Shown here one piece after another: positions 18,098 to 26,837 of a stretch of DNA of 50,682 nucleotides. This DNA comes from Candidatus Gastranaerophilales bacterium. Lineage in GTDB: Bacteria; Cyanobacteriota; Vampirovibrionia; Gastranaerophilales; Gastranaerophilaceae. The stretch lies in contig CAJOOA010000042.1 in the NCBI GenBank assembly GCA_905236055.1, positions 1 to 50,682 on the forward strand, in the 5' to 3' direction. Numbering within the stretch: the stretch's first letter is position 1; every line of letters begins with the position of its first letter. The notes below the pieces were generated by a model. That model saw only the letters and a list, made by a program, of their open reading frames with translations. It did not search any database and had not been told where the DNA came from. The translations under genes were made by a program, and so were the position numbers.

Positions 18098-18937
18098 CTA
18101 ATTCATTATCATTAACAACTCACGAATCACTTTTGTTGCGACAGCAGTAGAAGCGCCTGATGCATCATAATCAGGTGCAAGTTCAACAACATCTGCTCCT
18201 ATAATATTAAAGTTCTTCAGATGTTTAAACCAGCCCAAAAGCTCATTGAAAGTAAAACCGCCGGTTTCCGGAGTTCCTGTACCTGGCATTATTGCAGTAT
18301 CTAAAACATCCAAGTCTACCGTAACAAATACGTTTTTATCTTTTAATGAATCTAAATCGGTATAAGCTTTGGCAAGAGTATTATACTTTTTCATCAACTC
18401 AAATTCTTCTTTCATACCGGAGCGGATCCCTATCTGTCTGATGTTTTCGAATCCGACAATCTCGCCACAATGATGCATCACTGCAGAGTGAGAAAGTTTT
18501 TCACCAAGATATTCTTCACGCAAATCCGTATGCGCATCAAAATGAATTATCGCAAGATTTTTGTAATATTTAGAAACAGCTTTTATTTCAGGCAAAGTTA
18601 CAAGATGCTCACCGCCTATTCCGAGTACCTTTTTCCTGTCTTTGTATATTTCATCGACATTTTTTTCTATCAAATCCAATGACTTTACTGTATTACCCAG
18701 AGGAAATTCCAAATCTCCGACATCATTAAAATTGCAATCCTGCAAGTGTTTATCAAAATAAGGAGAATATTCCTCCAAGCCCCAACTCGCTAATCTTATC
18801 TGCTCAGGAGCAAAGCGAGAGCCGGAGCGATAAGAAACGGTTCCGTCAAAAGGCATTCCGAGCATTACTATATCAGACGTGTTGTAGCTTTTATTTTCAC
18901 CCATCCAATTTCTGTCTAAAAAAGGACCTGTTAACAT
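18098..18937 (-). CDS. speB: Agmatinase (arginase/agmatinase/ureohydrolase family)
   Basis: A 279-residue enzyme predicted to hydrolyse agmatine to putrescine and urea. The dinuclear manganese site is intact: GIGGEHLVTLPE, HFDAHTDLREEY and TVDLDVLDTAIMPGTGTPE. The N-terminal FDGTVSYRSGSRFAPEQIR pattern is typical of agmatinase-like proteins rather than true arginases. AAGGAG lies six to seven bases before the ATG. It ends five bases from the convergent zinc-site paralogue. Related ureohydrolases (guanidinobutyrase, formiminoglutamase) cannot be excluded by sequence alone, and no speA or speE is nearby. Confidence 0.88.
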   Translation of the reverse strand: MLTGPFLDRNWMGENKSYNTSDIVMLGMPFDGTVSYRSGSRFAPEQIRLASWGLEEYSPYFDKHLQDCNFNDVGDLEFPLGNTVKSLDLIEKNVDEIYKDRKKVLGIGGEHLVTLPEIKAVSKYYKNLAIIHFDAHTDLREEYLGEKLSHSAVMHHCGEIVGFENIRQIGIRSGMKEEFELMKKYNTLAKAYTDLDSLKDKNVFVTVDLDVLDTAIMPGTGTPETGGFTFNELLGWFKHLKNFNIIGADVVELAPDYDASGASTAVATKVIRELLMIMN

Positions 18938-18991
18938 ATTTATCTCCTTATATGTTTTTGAAGTTTAATACAAATATCAAGCTAAATCAAA

Positions 18992-21412
18992 TTAATATTT
19001 GTTATATTTTTTGTATTTTCTTGATTTTATATCATAATACAAAACGTTTTTCCTATTTTTGTTTACGACGAATTTTATAGAATTGTTTGTATCAGTGCGC
19101 AAAATGGTCGAATTCCTCAAAAGCTCAATTGTATACATAGAAGGATGCCCGAATTGATTTTCGCCTGTTGAAATCAGCGAATATTCAGGGTTTAAATGTC
19201 TTACTATACTTTTATTTATCCCGCCTACAGCTCCATGATGAGGCACTTTTAAAACAGTTATATTTCGCGGAATATCACTAATAACCGAATTTATTCCGTC
19301 TATACCTGCATCACCCGTAAACAACATTGAAAAGTCATTATAGATTAAAAGTGTAATTATTGAATTATCATTATCTTTTTTCCCTTTATAATTGCTCAAA
19401 TTGCTTATCTTTAATCCTTTATTTTCGTACACTGTTTGTCTATTTTGAACAAGAATATTGTTAACATTTCGATTCTGTGCGGTTTCGTATATTGATTTTG
19501 CAGCGTTCGATTCGTGGAAGTTACTGTTCAAATAAATTTTGTCAATCTTAACCGCTTTCATTAAATCAACCGCACCTCCGCAATGGTCATTATCAAAATG
19601 TGTAACAATAAGAGAATCTATATTTTTTATCCCATTGTCTTTTAAATACTTAATTATGATAACTTCGGCCTGTGATTTACCACCATTATATCCGAATTTT
19701 CCTGTATCAATCATTATGTATTTATTCTCCGGAGTTTTTATCAGAAAGCAATCCGCATTCCCAACATCAAACGCAGTAATCTCAAGATTTGAATTTTTTA
19801 TCGGAATAATAGTTATTAAAAGCATTAAAAGCAAAATGAATATACCGATCAACGCCCGTTTTAAATATTTTTCTCTTAATTCTTTATACAAAATCACCGA
19901 AACACAAATTAGAATACCATAATATAAAAGAATCTGAAAAATCGCAGGATGGGATGTTTGAAGTGCCGAATATGGCAGTTTACCCCAAAAATCAGAAATA
20001 TTTACAAGAATTGTAATCAGCGGATTTAATACAAAATCAAAGATTCCGCACACAAAATCCGCAATTGGTTTTATCGCAGAAAGCATTGAACTTATAAATC
20101 CGCCAAAACTCAAAACCATAAGAATTGGAACACTCATGATATTTGCAAAAACAGAATACAAACTTATGTTATTGAAATAAAAAATCTGAATCGGAATTAC
20201 CCATAATTGAGCGATTACAGGAATTGCAACGGCTGTTACAACAAAATTGGCAACCTTATTTTTAAATCTGTCAAAAGCAGGTGCCATAATCAGAATTCCA
20301 AAAGTTACTATAAATGACAACTGGAATCCGACATCATTTATCCACAACGGATTATATAAAAGCATAAGCAGTGCAACAAATGACAAAAGCGAAATACTGT
20401 GTGCATCACGGTCAATTAATTTGCCGGCTAAAACAAACAAAAGCATACAAGTTGCTCTGATTACAGACGCCCCAAGTCCTGTCATTAATGAATAAATCCC
20501 AACCATTGCCATGCCTGAAACGACCCTGATTTTAAACGGAATTTTAAATAAAGACATTAATAAGTAGAAAAATCCGTAAATAAAAGCAACGTTCATTCCC
20601 GAAGCCGCAAGTATATGCAGAAGTCCAGAATTAACAAAAGACTGTTTGATATTTTGAGGAGGGGAAACAGCGTCATCGCCAAATACTATCCCGCCTAGTA
20701 TTTCAAGATTTGGAGATTTTAAATATTTGGAGTGAATTTGAATTACATTTTCTCTGTAATCGTTCACCCTTTGCAAAAATTTCTCTTTCAAGGTGAAGTT
20801 TTTATCCGATATTTCAAAATCATTCGCATAAAATACAGCATACGCGTTGTAATTTCTTAAATAATTTCCGTAATCAAATTGAGATGGGTTTCCTGCTTTA
20901 AATGGCGTTGACAGTCTGCCTTTAAGAATGTATGAATTGTATAGCTTCAACTTTTTCAACTTCGATTGATTTTCCGGATTTTCATTTACCGTAACAAGTA
21001 CTTTTTCCGACTTAAAACATTTCTCAACCGAACCGAATTGAATTTTATCAGTTTTAAAAAAGAATTTCGGCTTACCCTCAGAAAGACCTTGAGGTATGGA
21101 AATAATAGTGCCTGTAATTTGTGAATTTACAGGTGCAAGATTAAGTAATTCGTCAGTTCGCTTAAGCCGCAGAGAAGTATTTGCAACACCCAGACAAAAA
21201 ATGATTGTCCACAAAACAAGATACTTTAAAGGTAGCAAATTTTTATAAGCAAGAAAAATAAATCCCGAACAAAGCATAAGAGAAAAAATAAAAATATTTT
21301 CGCTTAGAGTACTATAGAGAGCAAGCACATAAATACCGGCTGTTACCAGCATTAGAATATTCTTACTTTCGGAAAGTTTAGAACAAGCTTTTGCTATTAA
21401 TTGAAAGCACAC
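18992..21412 (-). CDS. comEC: ComEC/Rec2 family DNA uptake channel protein
   Basis: An 806-residue inner-membrane protein that passes single-stranded DNA into the cytoplasm during natural transformation. The order of parts matches the family. There are N-terminal membrane helices and a DUF4131/OB-like soluble part. The polytopic competence domain with LLHILAASGMNVAFIYGFF (family HLLAISGLH motif) follows. The C-terminal metallo-beta-lactamase domain has VTHFDNDHCGGAVDL, LLIYNDFSMLFTGD and LKVPHHGAVGG. The retained metal ligands suggest an active nuclease domain. The GTG start overlaps the kdsC stop (TAGTG), so translation is probably coupled. With the pilin-like gene at 29.7-30.4 kb, it suggests competence. 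Confidence 0.95.
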   Translation of the reverse strand: MCFQLIAKACSKLSESKNILMLVTAGIYVLALYSTLSENIFIFSLMLCSGFIFLAYKNLLPLKYLVLWTIIFCLGVANTSLRLKRTDELLNLAPVNSQITGTIISIPQGLSEGKPKFFFKTDKIQFGSVEKCFKSEKVLVTVNENPENQSKLKKLKLYNSYILKGRLSTPFKAGNPSQFDYGNYLRNYNAYAVFYANDFEISDKNFTLKEKFLQRVNDYRENVIQIHSKYLKSPNLEILGGIVFGDDAVSPPQNIKQSFVNSGLLHILAASGMNVAFIYGFFYLLMSLFKIPFKIRVVSGMAMVGIYSLMTGLGASVIRATCMLLFVLAGKLIDRDAHSISLLSFVALLMLLYNPLWINDVGFQLSFIVTFGILIMAPAFDRFKNKVANFVVTAVAIPVIAQLWVIPIQIFYFNNISLYSVFANIMSVPILMVLSFGGFISSMLSAIKPIADFVCGIFDFVLNPLITILVNISDFWGKLPYSALQTSHPAIFQILLYYGILICVSVILYKELREKYLKRALIGIFILLLMLLITIIPIKNSNLEITAFDVGNADCFLIKTPENKYIMIDTGKFGYNGGKSQAEVIIIKYLKDNGIKNIDSLIVTHFDNDHCGGAVDLMKAVKIDKIYLNSNFHESNAAKSIYETAQNRNVNNILVQNRQTVYENKGLKISNLSNYKGKKDNDNSIITLLIYNDFSMLFTGDAGIDGINSVISDIPRNITVLKVPHHGAVGGINKSIVRHLNPEYSLISTGENQFGHPSMYTIELLRNSTILRTDTNNSIKFVVNKNRKNVLYYDIKSRKYKKYNKY

Positions 21413-21954
21413 TAATTATTTTGTCCCTCTGATATCTGAGCTATCTTTTTTATTCCATTAGCATCAAGTATAAAATCACACAGTTCTCTTACCGCACCGC
21501 GCCCGCCATCTATTGATGATTTAAAATTACATATTCTTTTTACTTCTTGTACAGCATCTTTAGGACAGCAAGCCAGTCCGACTTTTTCCAACACGCAAAC
21601 ATCCGGAATGTCATCTCCCATATAAGCAACATTTTCGTATGAAAGATTATATTTTTTCATAATTTCCTCAAGTGCGGCAAGCTTATATTGCTGACCTTGA
21701 TAAACTTCCGTTATATTTAAATTTTTGGCTCTATGAGCAACTGTACCGTTATTTCTGGCTGTAATTATTGCAGTAATGAAGCCAGATTTATTAACCCTTA
21801 CGATTCCGTGACCGTCTTTTACGTTGAAAGTCTTATACTCAACGCCATTTTCATCGTAGGTAACACTCCCATCAGTCATTACTCCGTCTACGTCGAATGC
21901 TAAAAGTTTAATCTTTTTTGCTGCTTTTTTAGCGCCATATTTTAACTCTGCCAT
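21412..21954 (-). CDS. kdsC: 3-deoxy-D-manno-octulosonate 8-phosphate phosphatase (KdsC-type HAD)
   Basis: A 180-residue HAD-superfamily phosphatase that makes free Kdo for lipopolysaccharide inner core. Visible motifs are LLAFDVDGVMTDG (nucleophile Asp and second Asp), IITARNN (motif II), a lysine in QGQQYKLAAL, MGDDIPDVCVL (motif IV), and the C-terminal GGRGAVRELCDFIL typical of KdsC. There is no cap domain, as in tetrameric C0 HADs. The start is ATG 21954 with GAGGG upstream; a longer frame would run into the promoter. It implies a Kdo-bearing outer membrane. The family also includes phosphatases fused to CMP-sialate synthesis, but the length and C-terminus fit KdsC. Confidence 0.92.
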   Translation of the reverse strand: MAELKYGAKKAAKKIKLLAFDVDGVMTDGSVTYDENGVEYKTFNVKDGHGIVRVNKSGFITAIITARNNGTVAHRAKNLNITEVYQGQQYKLAALEEIMKKYNLSYENVAYMGDDIPDVCVLEKVGLACCPKDAVQEVKRICNFKSSIDGGRGAVRELCDFILDANGIKKIAQISEGQNN

Positions 21955-21983
21955 AAATTTATCCCTCAGATTGTACATGGACA

Positions 21984-21989
21984 ATTATA
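21984..21989 (-). promoter_or_regulatory. -10 box of the kdsC-comEC unit
   Basis: TATAAT on the minus strand, preceded by TGTAA, giving a predicted leader of about 23 bases that includes the GAGGG site before kdsC. No clear -35. Confidence 0.5.
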
Positions 21990-22013
21990 TTACAAAAACA
22001 TAGTAAGGTTGAT

Positions 22014-22349
22014 TTAGCTCTCAATACTAATCCATTTCTTTGGATCAAATTTTAAATCATTAACCCTGATGTTTAACCCTTTCATATATGGAGTAAATTT
22101 TTGTATAAGCATTACTTTGTACAAAGAAAGCTCTTGTGCAACAACAGGATTCTGGCAGGCAACAACCATAACACCTCCAGGAAGCATGCTATACGGTTTT
22201 GATTTGTTTTTAAATTTTTCTGGCAGAATATTCTCCCAAAATTTGTACATATTTGTTCTTGTTACGGCTTTTTTCAATTGAGGATTACTCATCATCGAAT
22301 TGATGACTTCTTCAACTTCTTCAAAATCCGTATACAAAACCTTTCCCAC
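22014..22349 (-). CDS. DciA-like (DUF721) protein
   Basis: A 111-residue protein resembling the DUF721/DciA family. A helical N-terminus is followed by the KH-like core FWENILPEKFKNKSKP, GGVMVVACQNPVVAQELSLY, LIQKFTPYMKGLNIRVNDLK. This fits the family pattern of a tryptophan near the start of the core, a short strand with paired hydrophobics, xxxVxQEL and a final strand. DciA binds replicative helicase DnaB and helps load it where DnaC is absent. The start is GTG 22349 because AGGGGG lies at good spacing; an in-frame ATG seven codons earlier lacks such a site. It is divergent from nrnA. Assignment is by pattern only. Confidence 0.7.
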   Translation of the reverse strand: MGKVLYTDFEEVEEVINSMMSNPQLKKAVTRTNMYKFWENILPEKFKNKSKPYSMLPGGVMVVACQNPVVAQELSLYKVMLIQKFTPYMKGLNIRVNDLKFDPKKWISIES

Positions 22350-22400
22350 AGAATTTCCCCCTTTAATCATAATCTCTATGTTTATGTTAATATTGTCGAT

Positions 22401-23348
22401 ATGGGATTAGATTTAGATAATATCATAAAAAACTCAAAAAAGATACTTTTGTTAAGCCATGTTAACCCTGATGGCGATACATTAGGTTCGATGTGTGCTT
22501 TGTATTCAATGATATTGAACAGATTCAAAATAAAAGCCGATATGTCTGTGGTATCTAATATCCCTATGAATTACAGATTCTTACCAAACATAAACAAAGC
22601 CGAAAGATATTTCGATAATTCTCTCGTTTATGACTTAGTTATTACGTTGGACGTTGCATCAATTGAAAGAACCAGAGATTCGAAAATATTTTTTGATAAA
22701 GCGAAAGTAACGGTTAATTTTGACCACCATAAAACGAATCCTAATTTTGCTCAGTACAATATCGTTAGTCCTGAAGCAAGTTCGTGCGGTGAAGTTTTGT
22801 ACAATTATTTCAAAGAAAACAATTGGGAAATAACAAAAGATGCCGCAAATTGTTTATATGTGGCAATAATGACCGATACCGGTAATTTCAGGTTTGAAAA
22901 CACAACATCTGCCGCACTTCGTATTGCCGCAGATTTGGTAGATATCGGAGCCAATCCCAATATTTTGTATAAAAATTGCTATGAAACAAAAACGAAAAAT
23001 TTTGTTATGTTCCAAAATTATTGTGTAGATAAAGCTATATTTTCCGAAGATAACAAAATTGTTTACACAACCGTTTACAAAAAAGATTTGGAAAAATTTT
23101 CCGCAGGAGATGATTATACTGACGGAATAGCAGAAACTCTTCGTGCCATTGATACCACAGAAGTTTCATTTGTTTTAAAAGAAGTAGATACCAAATTGAC
23201 AAAAGTTTCTATGCGTAGTAAACATACAGATGTTGCCCAAATTTGTGAAAAATTTCAAGGCGGCGGACATACCTATGCAGCAGGATGCACAATAAAATCA
23301 AGCATTTCTGATGCAATAGAAAAAATTATGAAAGAGATTAAATATTGA
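22401..23348 (+). CDS. nrnA: DHH/DHHA1 nanoRNase / pAp phosphatase (NrnA-like)
   Basis: A 315-residue phosphoesterase that degrades short oligoribonucleotides and often 3'-phosphoadenosine 5'-phosphate. The manganese-binding motifs are present: LLSHVNPDGDTLGS, ITLDVASIERT, VNFDHHKTNPNF and AIMTDTGNFRFENT. The C-terminal DHHA1 domain carries KFQGGGHTYAAGC. The ATG at 22401 is chosen because the protein then starts at the usual place just before the first motif; the longer open frame overlaps the divergent DciA-like gene. There is no clear Shine-Dalgarno, and an AT-rich -10-like stretch lies immediately upstream. The stop overlaps the start of the YihY-family gene by four bases. Confidence 0.92.
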   Translation: MGLDLDNIIKNSKKILLLSHVNPDGDTLGSMCALYSMILNRFKIKADMSVVSNIPMNYRFLPNINKAERYFDNSLVYDLVITLDVASIERTRDSKIFFDKAKVTVNFDHHKTNPNFAQYNIVSPEASSCGEVLYNYFKENNWEITKDAANCLYVAIMTDTGNFRFENTTSAALRIAADLVDIGANPNILYKNCYETKTKNFVMFQNYCVDKAIFSEDNKIVYTTVYKKDLEKFSAGDDYTDGIAETLRAIDTTEVSFVLKEVDTKLTKVSMRSKHTDVAQICEKFQGGGHTYAAGCTIKSSISDAIEKIMKEIKY

Positions 23349-24238
23349 ATATAAAAGTTACGGTTAAAAACCACCTAAAATTTATCAAAAGTGTTATTTT
23401 ATCTGCAGTTGAAAACGATTTCTTCGGCATGGCTTCAGAGATGGGATTTATGCTTACAATCGGAATTTGCCCTCTGATACTGTTTTTAACGGCTCTTTTC
23501 GGTTGTATCGGTAAACATTATTTCATGAATCCGATTTTTATTTTTATGCAGAACATTATGCCGTCAAATGCTTTAAATGTAATTAAAATAGTATTAAATG
23601 AAGTCTTTTTCTTCTCCAAGGGCGGTTTATTGGCAATTCTCGGTTTTTGCATAACTTTGTTTTTATCAACTAATACTCTTGCCATTGTCGCAAAAGGTCT
23701 TAATCGTGCTTATAAAATAAAAGAAACAAGAAATTTTTTATATTCCCGGCTTTTAGCATTGGTAATGGTGTTTGTAAATGCCCTTGTACTATTCTTAAGC
23801 ATTACGCTAATCGTCTTCGGTAAAGTTATTATCAAATTCCTTGTTACATATTTCGGAATGACTGAACATCTTGCTAACATAATGCTCTTTGTACGTTGGC
23901 CGATTGCGTTTTTAACTTTGTTCATACTTGCATATTTAAGTTATTATATACTTCCGGACCTTTCTGGACACGAAAAGCTAAGACGACACAGTGCGCTTCC
24001 CGGTTCAATATTTTTCTGTATCTCATGGTTAATCGGTTCGTGGGGATTTTCAATATACGTAAACAATTTACATACATACAATTTCGTATACGGAACAATT
24101 GCCGGATTTGCAGTAATGATGATGTGGCTCTACTACACATCTATTCTGATTTTAATTGGCGGAGAAATAAATTCTCAGCTTTATGAAAAACTTGAAAGAA
24201 AAGAAACTTTAATAGAAAAACGGCAATCTAAAGAATAA
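23345..24238 (+). CDS. YihY/BrkB family inner-membrane protein
   Basis: A 297-residue polytopic membrane protein of the YihY (UPF0761) family, formerly misannotated as RNase BN. It has about six membrane helices and the signatures FFGMASEMGFMLTIGICPLIL near the start and WLIGSWGFSIYVNNLHTYNF, YGTIAGFAVMMMWLYYTS and LIGGEINSQLYEKLE near the end. It starts with TTG overlapping the nrnA TGA (TTGA), with GAGA upstream, so it is translationally coupled. Family function is unresolved; transport or envelope roles have been proposed. Confidence 0.9.
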   Translation: MNIKVTVKNHLKFIKSVILSAVENDFFGMASEMGFMLTIGICPLILFLTALFGCIGKHYFMNPIFIFMQNIMPSNALNVIKIVLNEVFFFSKGGLLAILGFCITLFLSTNTLAIVAKGLNRAYKIKETRNFLYSRLLALVMVFVNALVLFLSITLIVFGKVIIKFLVTYFGMTEHLANIMLFVRWPIAFLTLFILAYLSYYILPDLSGHEKLRRHSALPGSIFFCISWLIGSWGFSIYVNNLHTYNFVYGTIAGFAVMMMWLYYTSILILIGGEINSQLYEKLERKETLIEKRQSKE

Positions 24239-24316
24239 ACCTTTAGAATTTATTCCCAACTTAAACGGCATGCTCATAAGTCAGCAAATGCTGCCTTTTG
24301 GTTTGCCCAACGGTTA

Positions 24317-24904
24317 TTACTTCATAATACCCGTTTTTAGTACCTTACCAAATTCCATCATTACACTCTGAGTATCTTCAGTCATTTTAGATACCTTCCA
24401 GCCGATTTTTTTGAAGAACGGTATAATGTTTTTAGGCACGCACGCTGTTAATTTTTCTGCAGAAAACTTGTTATGGATAGCTTCCATCATCGTTTTTCCG
24501 ACATTCTGCAAATCACTGTACGGATTATTGTAAACATAAAACGGATTTACTCTTACATAATCAACTTCCGTATGGCCTTTGCCTTTTGCTGTCGTTTTTA
24601 CAATACCGAGTATTGCTGATGGTCGTATTCTTGCAAAATCTTCATTTTGACCGGTCAGAACAAAATATCTTGATTTTACATCACTTGTCGATTGGCTCTC
24701 ATAGGTAAAGACATCTTCCAGCAATGCGATTTCGTTATCTTTCCATATATGCTTGATTGCATCCAATGTCTGCTTGTCTTTAGTATTAAACAGATTTAAT
24801 TCGGTCAAAAAGGCCGGCTGCTTTGTTGTGATCTGTATGGATCTGTAACTCTTTCGTACTGATGTTGGATCAATTACTCTTTCATTTACATTTAAGGATG
24901 ACAT
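24317..24904 (-). CDS. GNAT-like acetyltransferase-fold protein (tentative)
   Basis: A 195-residue soluble protein. The C-terminal half has the strand-helix order of a GNAT fold: SAILGIVKTTAKG, TEVDYVRVNPFYVYNN, then helix VGKTMMEAIHNKFSAEKL, then NIIPFFKKIGWKVSKM, which resembles the closing FYxKxGF segment of acetyltransferases. The acetyl-CoA loop (Q/RxxGxG/A) is poorly matched, so activity is doubtful. The N-terminus (MSSLNVNERVIDPTSV) is polar and lineage-like. Start ATG 24904 has GGAGGAG upstream. It stands alone between two convergent or divergent neighbours. The 78-base gap to the YihY gene has only a weak hairpin. Confidence 0.55.
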   Translation of the reverse strand: MSSLNVNERVIDPTSVRKSYRSIQITTKQPAFLTELNLFNTKDKQTLDAIKHIWKDNEIALLEDVFTYESQSTSDVKSRYFVLTGQNEDFARIRPSAILGIVKTTAKGKGHTEVDYVRVNPFYVYNNPYSDLQNVGKTMMEAIHNKFSAEKLTACVPKNIIPFFKKIGWKVSKMTEDTQSVMMEFGKVLKTGIMK

Positions 24905-25029
24905 TAAATTACTCCTCCACCATCTATAGTAAAACATATGAAAATATTTTTTGCCAACTTTTACGTTTTATTTACATTACTTAATAAATAATTTTTAAAA
25001 AAGCAATTTTAGTCTTAAATTGGACTTTA

Positions 25030-25035
25030 TATAAT
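25030..25035 (+). promoter_or_regulatory. -10 box of the unknown membrane protein gene
   Basis: TATAAT, 27 bases before ATG 25063, leaves a leader of about 20 bases containing AGGA. This argues against the in-frame TTG at 25045 as start. Confidence 0.45.
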
Positions 25036-25062
25036 TATGGAAGGTTGAATTACAGGACTTTT

Positions 25063-26448
25063 ATGCAATTAGATTGTGTAAACAATTTAAATAATCATTC
25101 GGAATTGTGCCAACATCCGAAATTTTTGGCGCATAATGGTGCTGTAGTTTCCAATCCTTCCGGAGAGAGTCCTTCCAAAGCAGAAGAAAAAGCTGAAAAG
25201 AAGAAAAGAGGAAGAGTCGCGCTTACCGTGAGCGGAAGCGTATTAGGATTATCAATAGCCGTAATGGCGCTTAACCCGCGTATTTCATCCAAATTAATCG
25301 AGAAGTTAAAAGCATTAAAAACAGAAACGAAAAAGGGTGTAGAACGCAGCAAAGACAGCATAATAAAGACAAAATTCTACAAAACTTTATCAAAGGGGGT
25401 CGATTGGAGTGCACGCTTTTTGTCTTGGACAAATAATGTCAATTCCGTTAAAGATACCTATTTTAAACATTTGTGTACAGAAGAAAAAGCTTTTGCAAAA
25501 ATAAAAAATCCAAAAAGAAGAGAGCGATTCATAAAATTTGATTCATTCTTCCGCAAAGTTATGCAAAAACCACACGAGTTGATAACAAAATGGGGAGATT
25601 CCCTTGCAAAAATAACTGTAAGAAACAGTTATAAAAGAGCAGGCAGCAAAATGGATAAATTAGAAGGATTAATTATCGACTACTCTAAAAAACTGCCTGA
25701 GGAAAAAAGGGCTGATGTACTCAAAATGTTAGCCGAAATCGGTGAACAACGCAAATATTTTTCCGCTACCGATCTTAATCAAAGATTTGTCGAACAGGAA
25801 AAATTGATGCAAAATCTTAACCGCGACATCAGAACCCGTTGGAAAAGTTATTACAGCGGTTTCATAGATAAAGAAGTCAATAATGCCCATCACTTTGACC
25901 AGAATTTACAATTCTGGGCAAAAGATATTATGCAGCCACAGAAAACAAAGCTTGAAAAAGAAGGGTTAAAAGTGGTCGACAGTTTAACAGGAGAAAACGG
26001 CAAATATAAAGAAATTATTACAGAATTATCTGGAAATTTGGGTGAAAAAGAACAAAAAACTCTGAATAAATTGTTTAATAAAACTGAAAAAAGTATCAAA
26101 AAAGCCCACAACCGAGAATACGAAGATTATTTCGACAAGAAAAGGGACTTAACTTTGGGAAGTGCGCCCACAGACATAGTTACCGGAACAATTATACTCA
26201 GTATTGCCGGAATATCATTTGCTAACGCCGAAAATAAAGACAAACGCATATCCCGACTAATTACTAAAATAATACCTGCAATAGCCGGATTTGGCACAAG
26301 TATAGCCCTTACTTCAATGCTGTTTTCCGGAACAAAAGGTATGTTGTCAGGTCTTGCGGCCGGAGGTGTTCTTAGCTTATTAGGAAGCAAATTGGATAAA
26401 CACCGGATTAACTTAAAGAATAAATTATCCGAAAAAAATATTGCATGA
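25063..26448 (+). CDS. Unknown membrane-associated protein
   Basis: A 461-residue protein I do not recognise. A polar, Asn/Ser-rich N-terminus of about 50 residues (NNLNNHSELCQHPKF) ends in a basic stretch EKAEKKKRGR. One membrane helix follows at about 52-70, then a long charged helical region rich in Lys and Glu, then two or three C-terminal hydrophobic segments (VTGTIILSIAGISFA, IIPAIAGFGTSIALTSMLF, GMLSGLAAGGVLSLLG). The layout resembles the 40.2-kb protein and the N-terminal part of the UbiB-like protein here: short polar head, basic patch, membrane segment. It lies just upstream of rbfA but with a separate promoter between. Confidence 0.75.
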   Translation: MQLDCVNNLNNHSELCQHPKFLAHNGAVVSNPSGESPSKAEEKAEKKKRGRVALTVSGSVLGLSIAVMALNPRISSKLIEKLKALKTETKKGVERSKDSIIKTKFYKTLSKGVDWSARFLSWTNNVNSVKDTYFKHLCTEEKAFAKIKNPKRRERFIKFDSFFRKVMQKPHELITKWGDSLAKITVRNSYKRAGSKMDKLEGLIIDYSKKLPEEKRADVLKMLAEIGEQRKYFSATDLNQRFVEQEKLMQNLNRDIRTRWKSYYSGFIDKEVNNAHHFDQNLQFWAKDIMQPQKTKLEKEGLKVVDSLTGENGKYKEIITELSGNLGEKEQKTLNKLFNKTEKSIKKAHNREYEDYFDKKRDLTLGSAPTDIVTGTIILSIAGISFANAENKDKRISRLITKIIPAIAGFGTSIALTSMLFSGTKGMLSGLAAGGVLSLLGSKLDKHRINLKNKLSEKNIA

Positions 26449-26454
26449 TATAAT
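26449..26454 (+). promoter_or_regulatory. -10 box of rbfA-truB
   Basis: TATAAT overlapping the end of the preceding gene, 32 bases before the rbfA ATG. The leader carries CGGAGGG as ribosome binding site. Confidence 0.5.
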
Positions 26455-26486
26455 ATAGGTATCACATATATACGGAGGGAAATGCC

Positions 26487-26837
26487 ATGTCTACATTACG
26501 TAATGAACGTGTCAGAAAAGAGTTAATGCGTGATGTCTCGGATATCTTAAGAAAAGAGATTCGAGGATTGGAAGGTGTTGTCTCAGTAGTTGATGTTGAA
26601 GTTTCTCACGATAATTCATTCGCCAAAATCGTCTACAGTGTCTTGGGTTCACCCGAACAAGTAAAAAAAGATAAAGAAATTATAGAAAAAAATACCGGAA
26701 AAGTGCGATATGAAATCGGTAAACGTATTCGCCTCAGAGTTACTCCGGAAATCAAATTTGTATACAGCGATGGTCTTGAACAGGGTTCAAGAGTATTGGA
26801 TTTGATTGACAAAATTTCCAAGGGCGAAATTAAGTAA
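26487..26837 (+). CDS. rbfA: Ribosome-binding factor A
   Basis: RbfA is a 116-residue KH-fold factor that binds the immature 30S subunit and helps 16S rRNA 5' end maturation. The family pattern is clear: NERVRKELMRDVSDILRKEI, VVDVEVSHDNSFAKIVYSVL and RLRVTPEIKFVYSDGLEQG. Its stop overlaps the truB start by one base (TAATG), a classic rbfA-truB pair. Confidence 0.96.
   Translation: MSTLRNERVRKELMRDVSDILRKEIRGLEGVVSVVDVEVSHDNSFAKIVYSVLGSPEQVKKDKEIIEKNTGKVRYEIGKRIRLRVTPEIKFVYSDGLEQGSRVLDLIDKISKGEIK

Noticed and set aside
22278-22400. N-terminal extension of NrnA
   Set aside because: Overlaps the divergent DciA-like gene, and family proteins begin near the first DHH motif.
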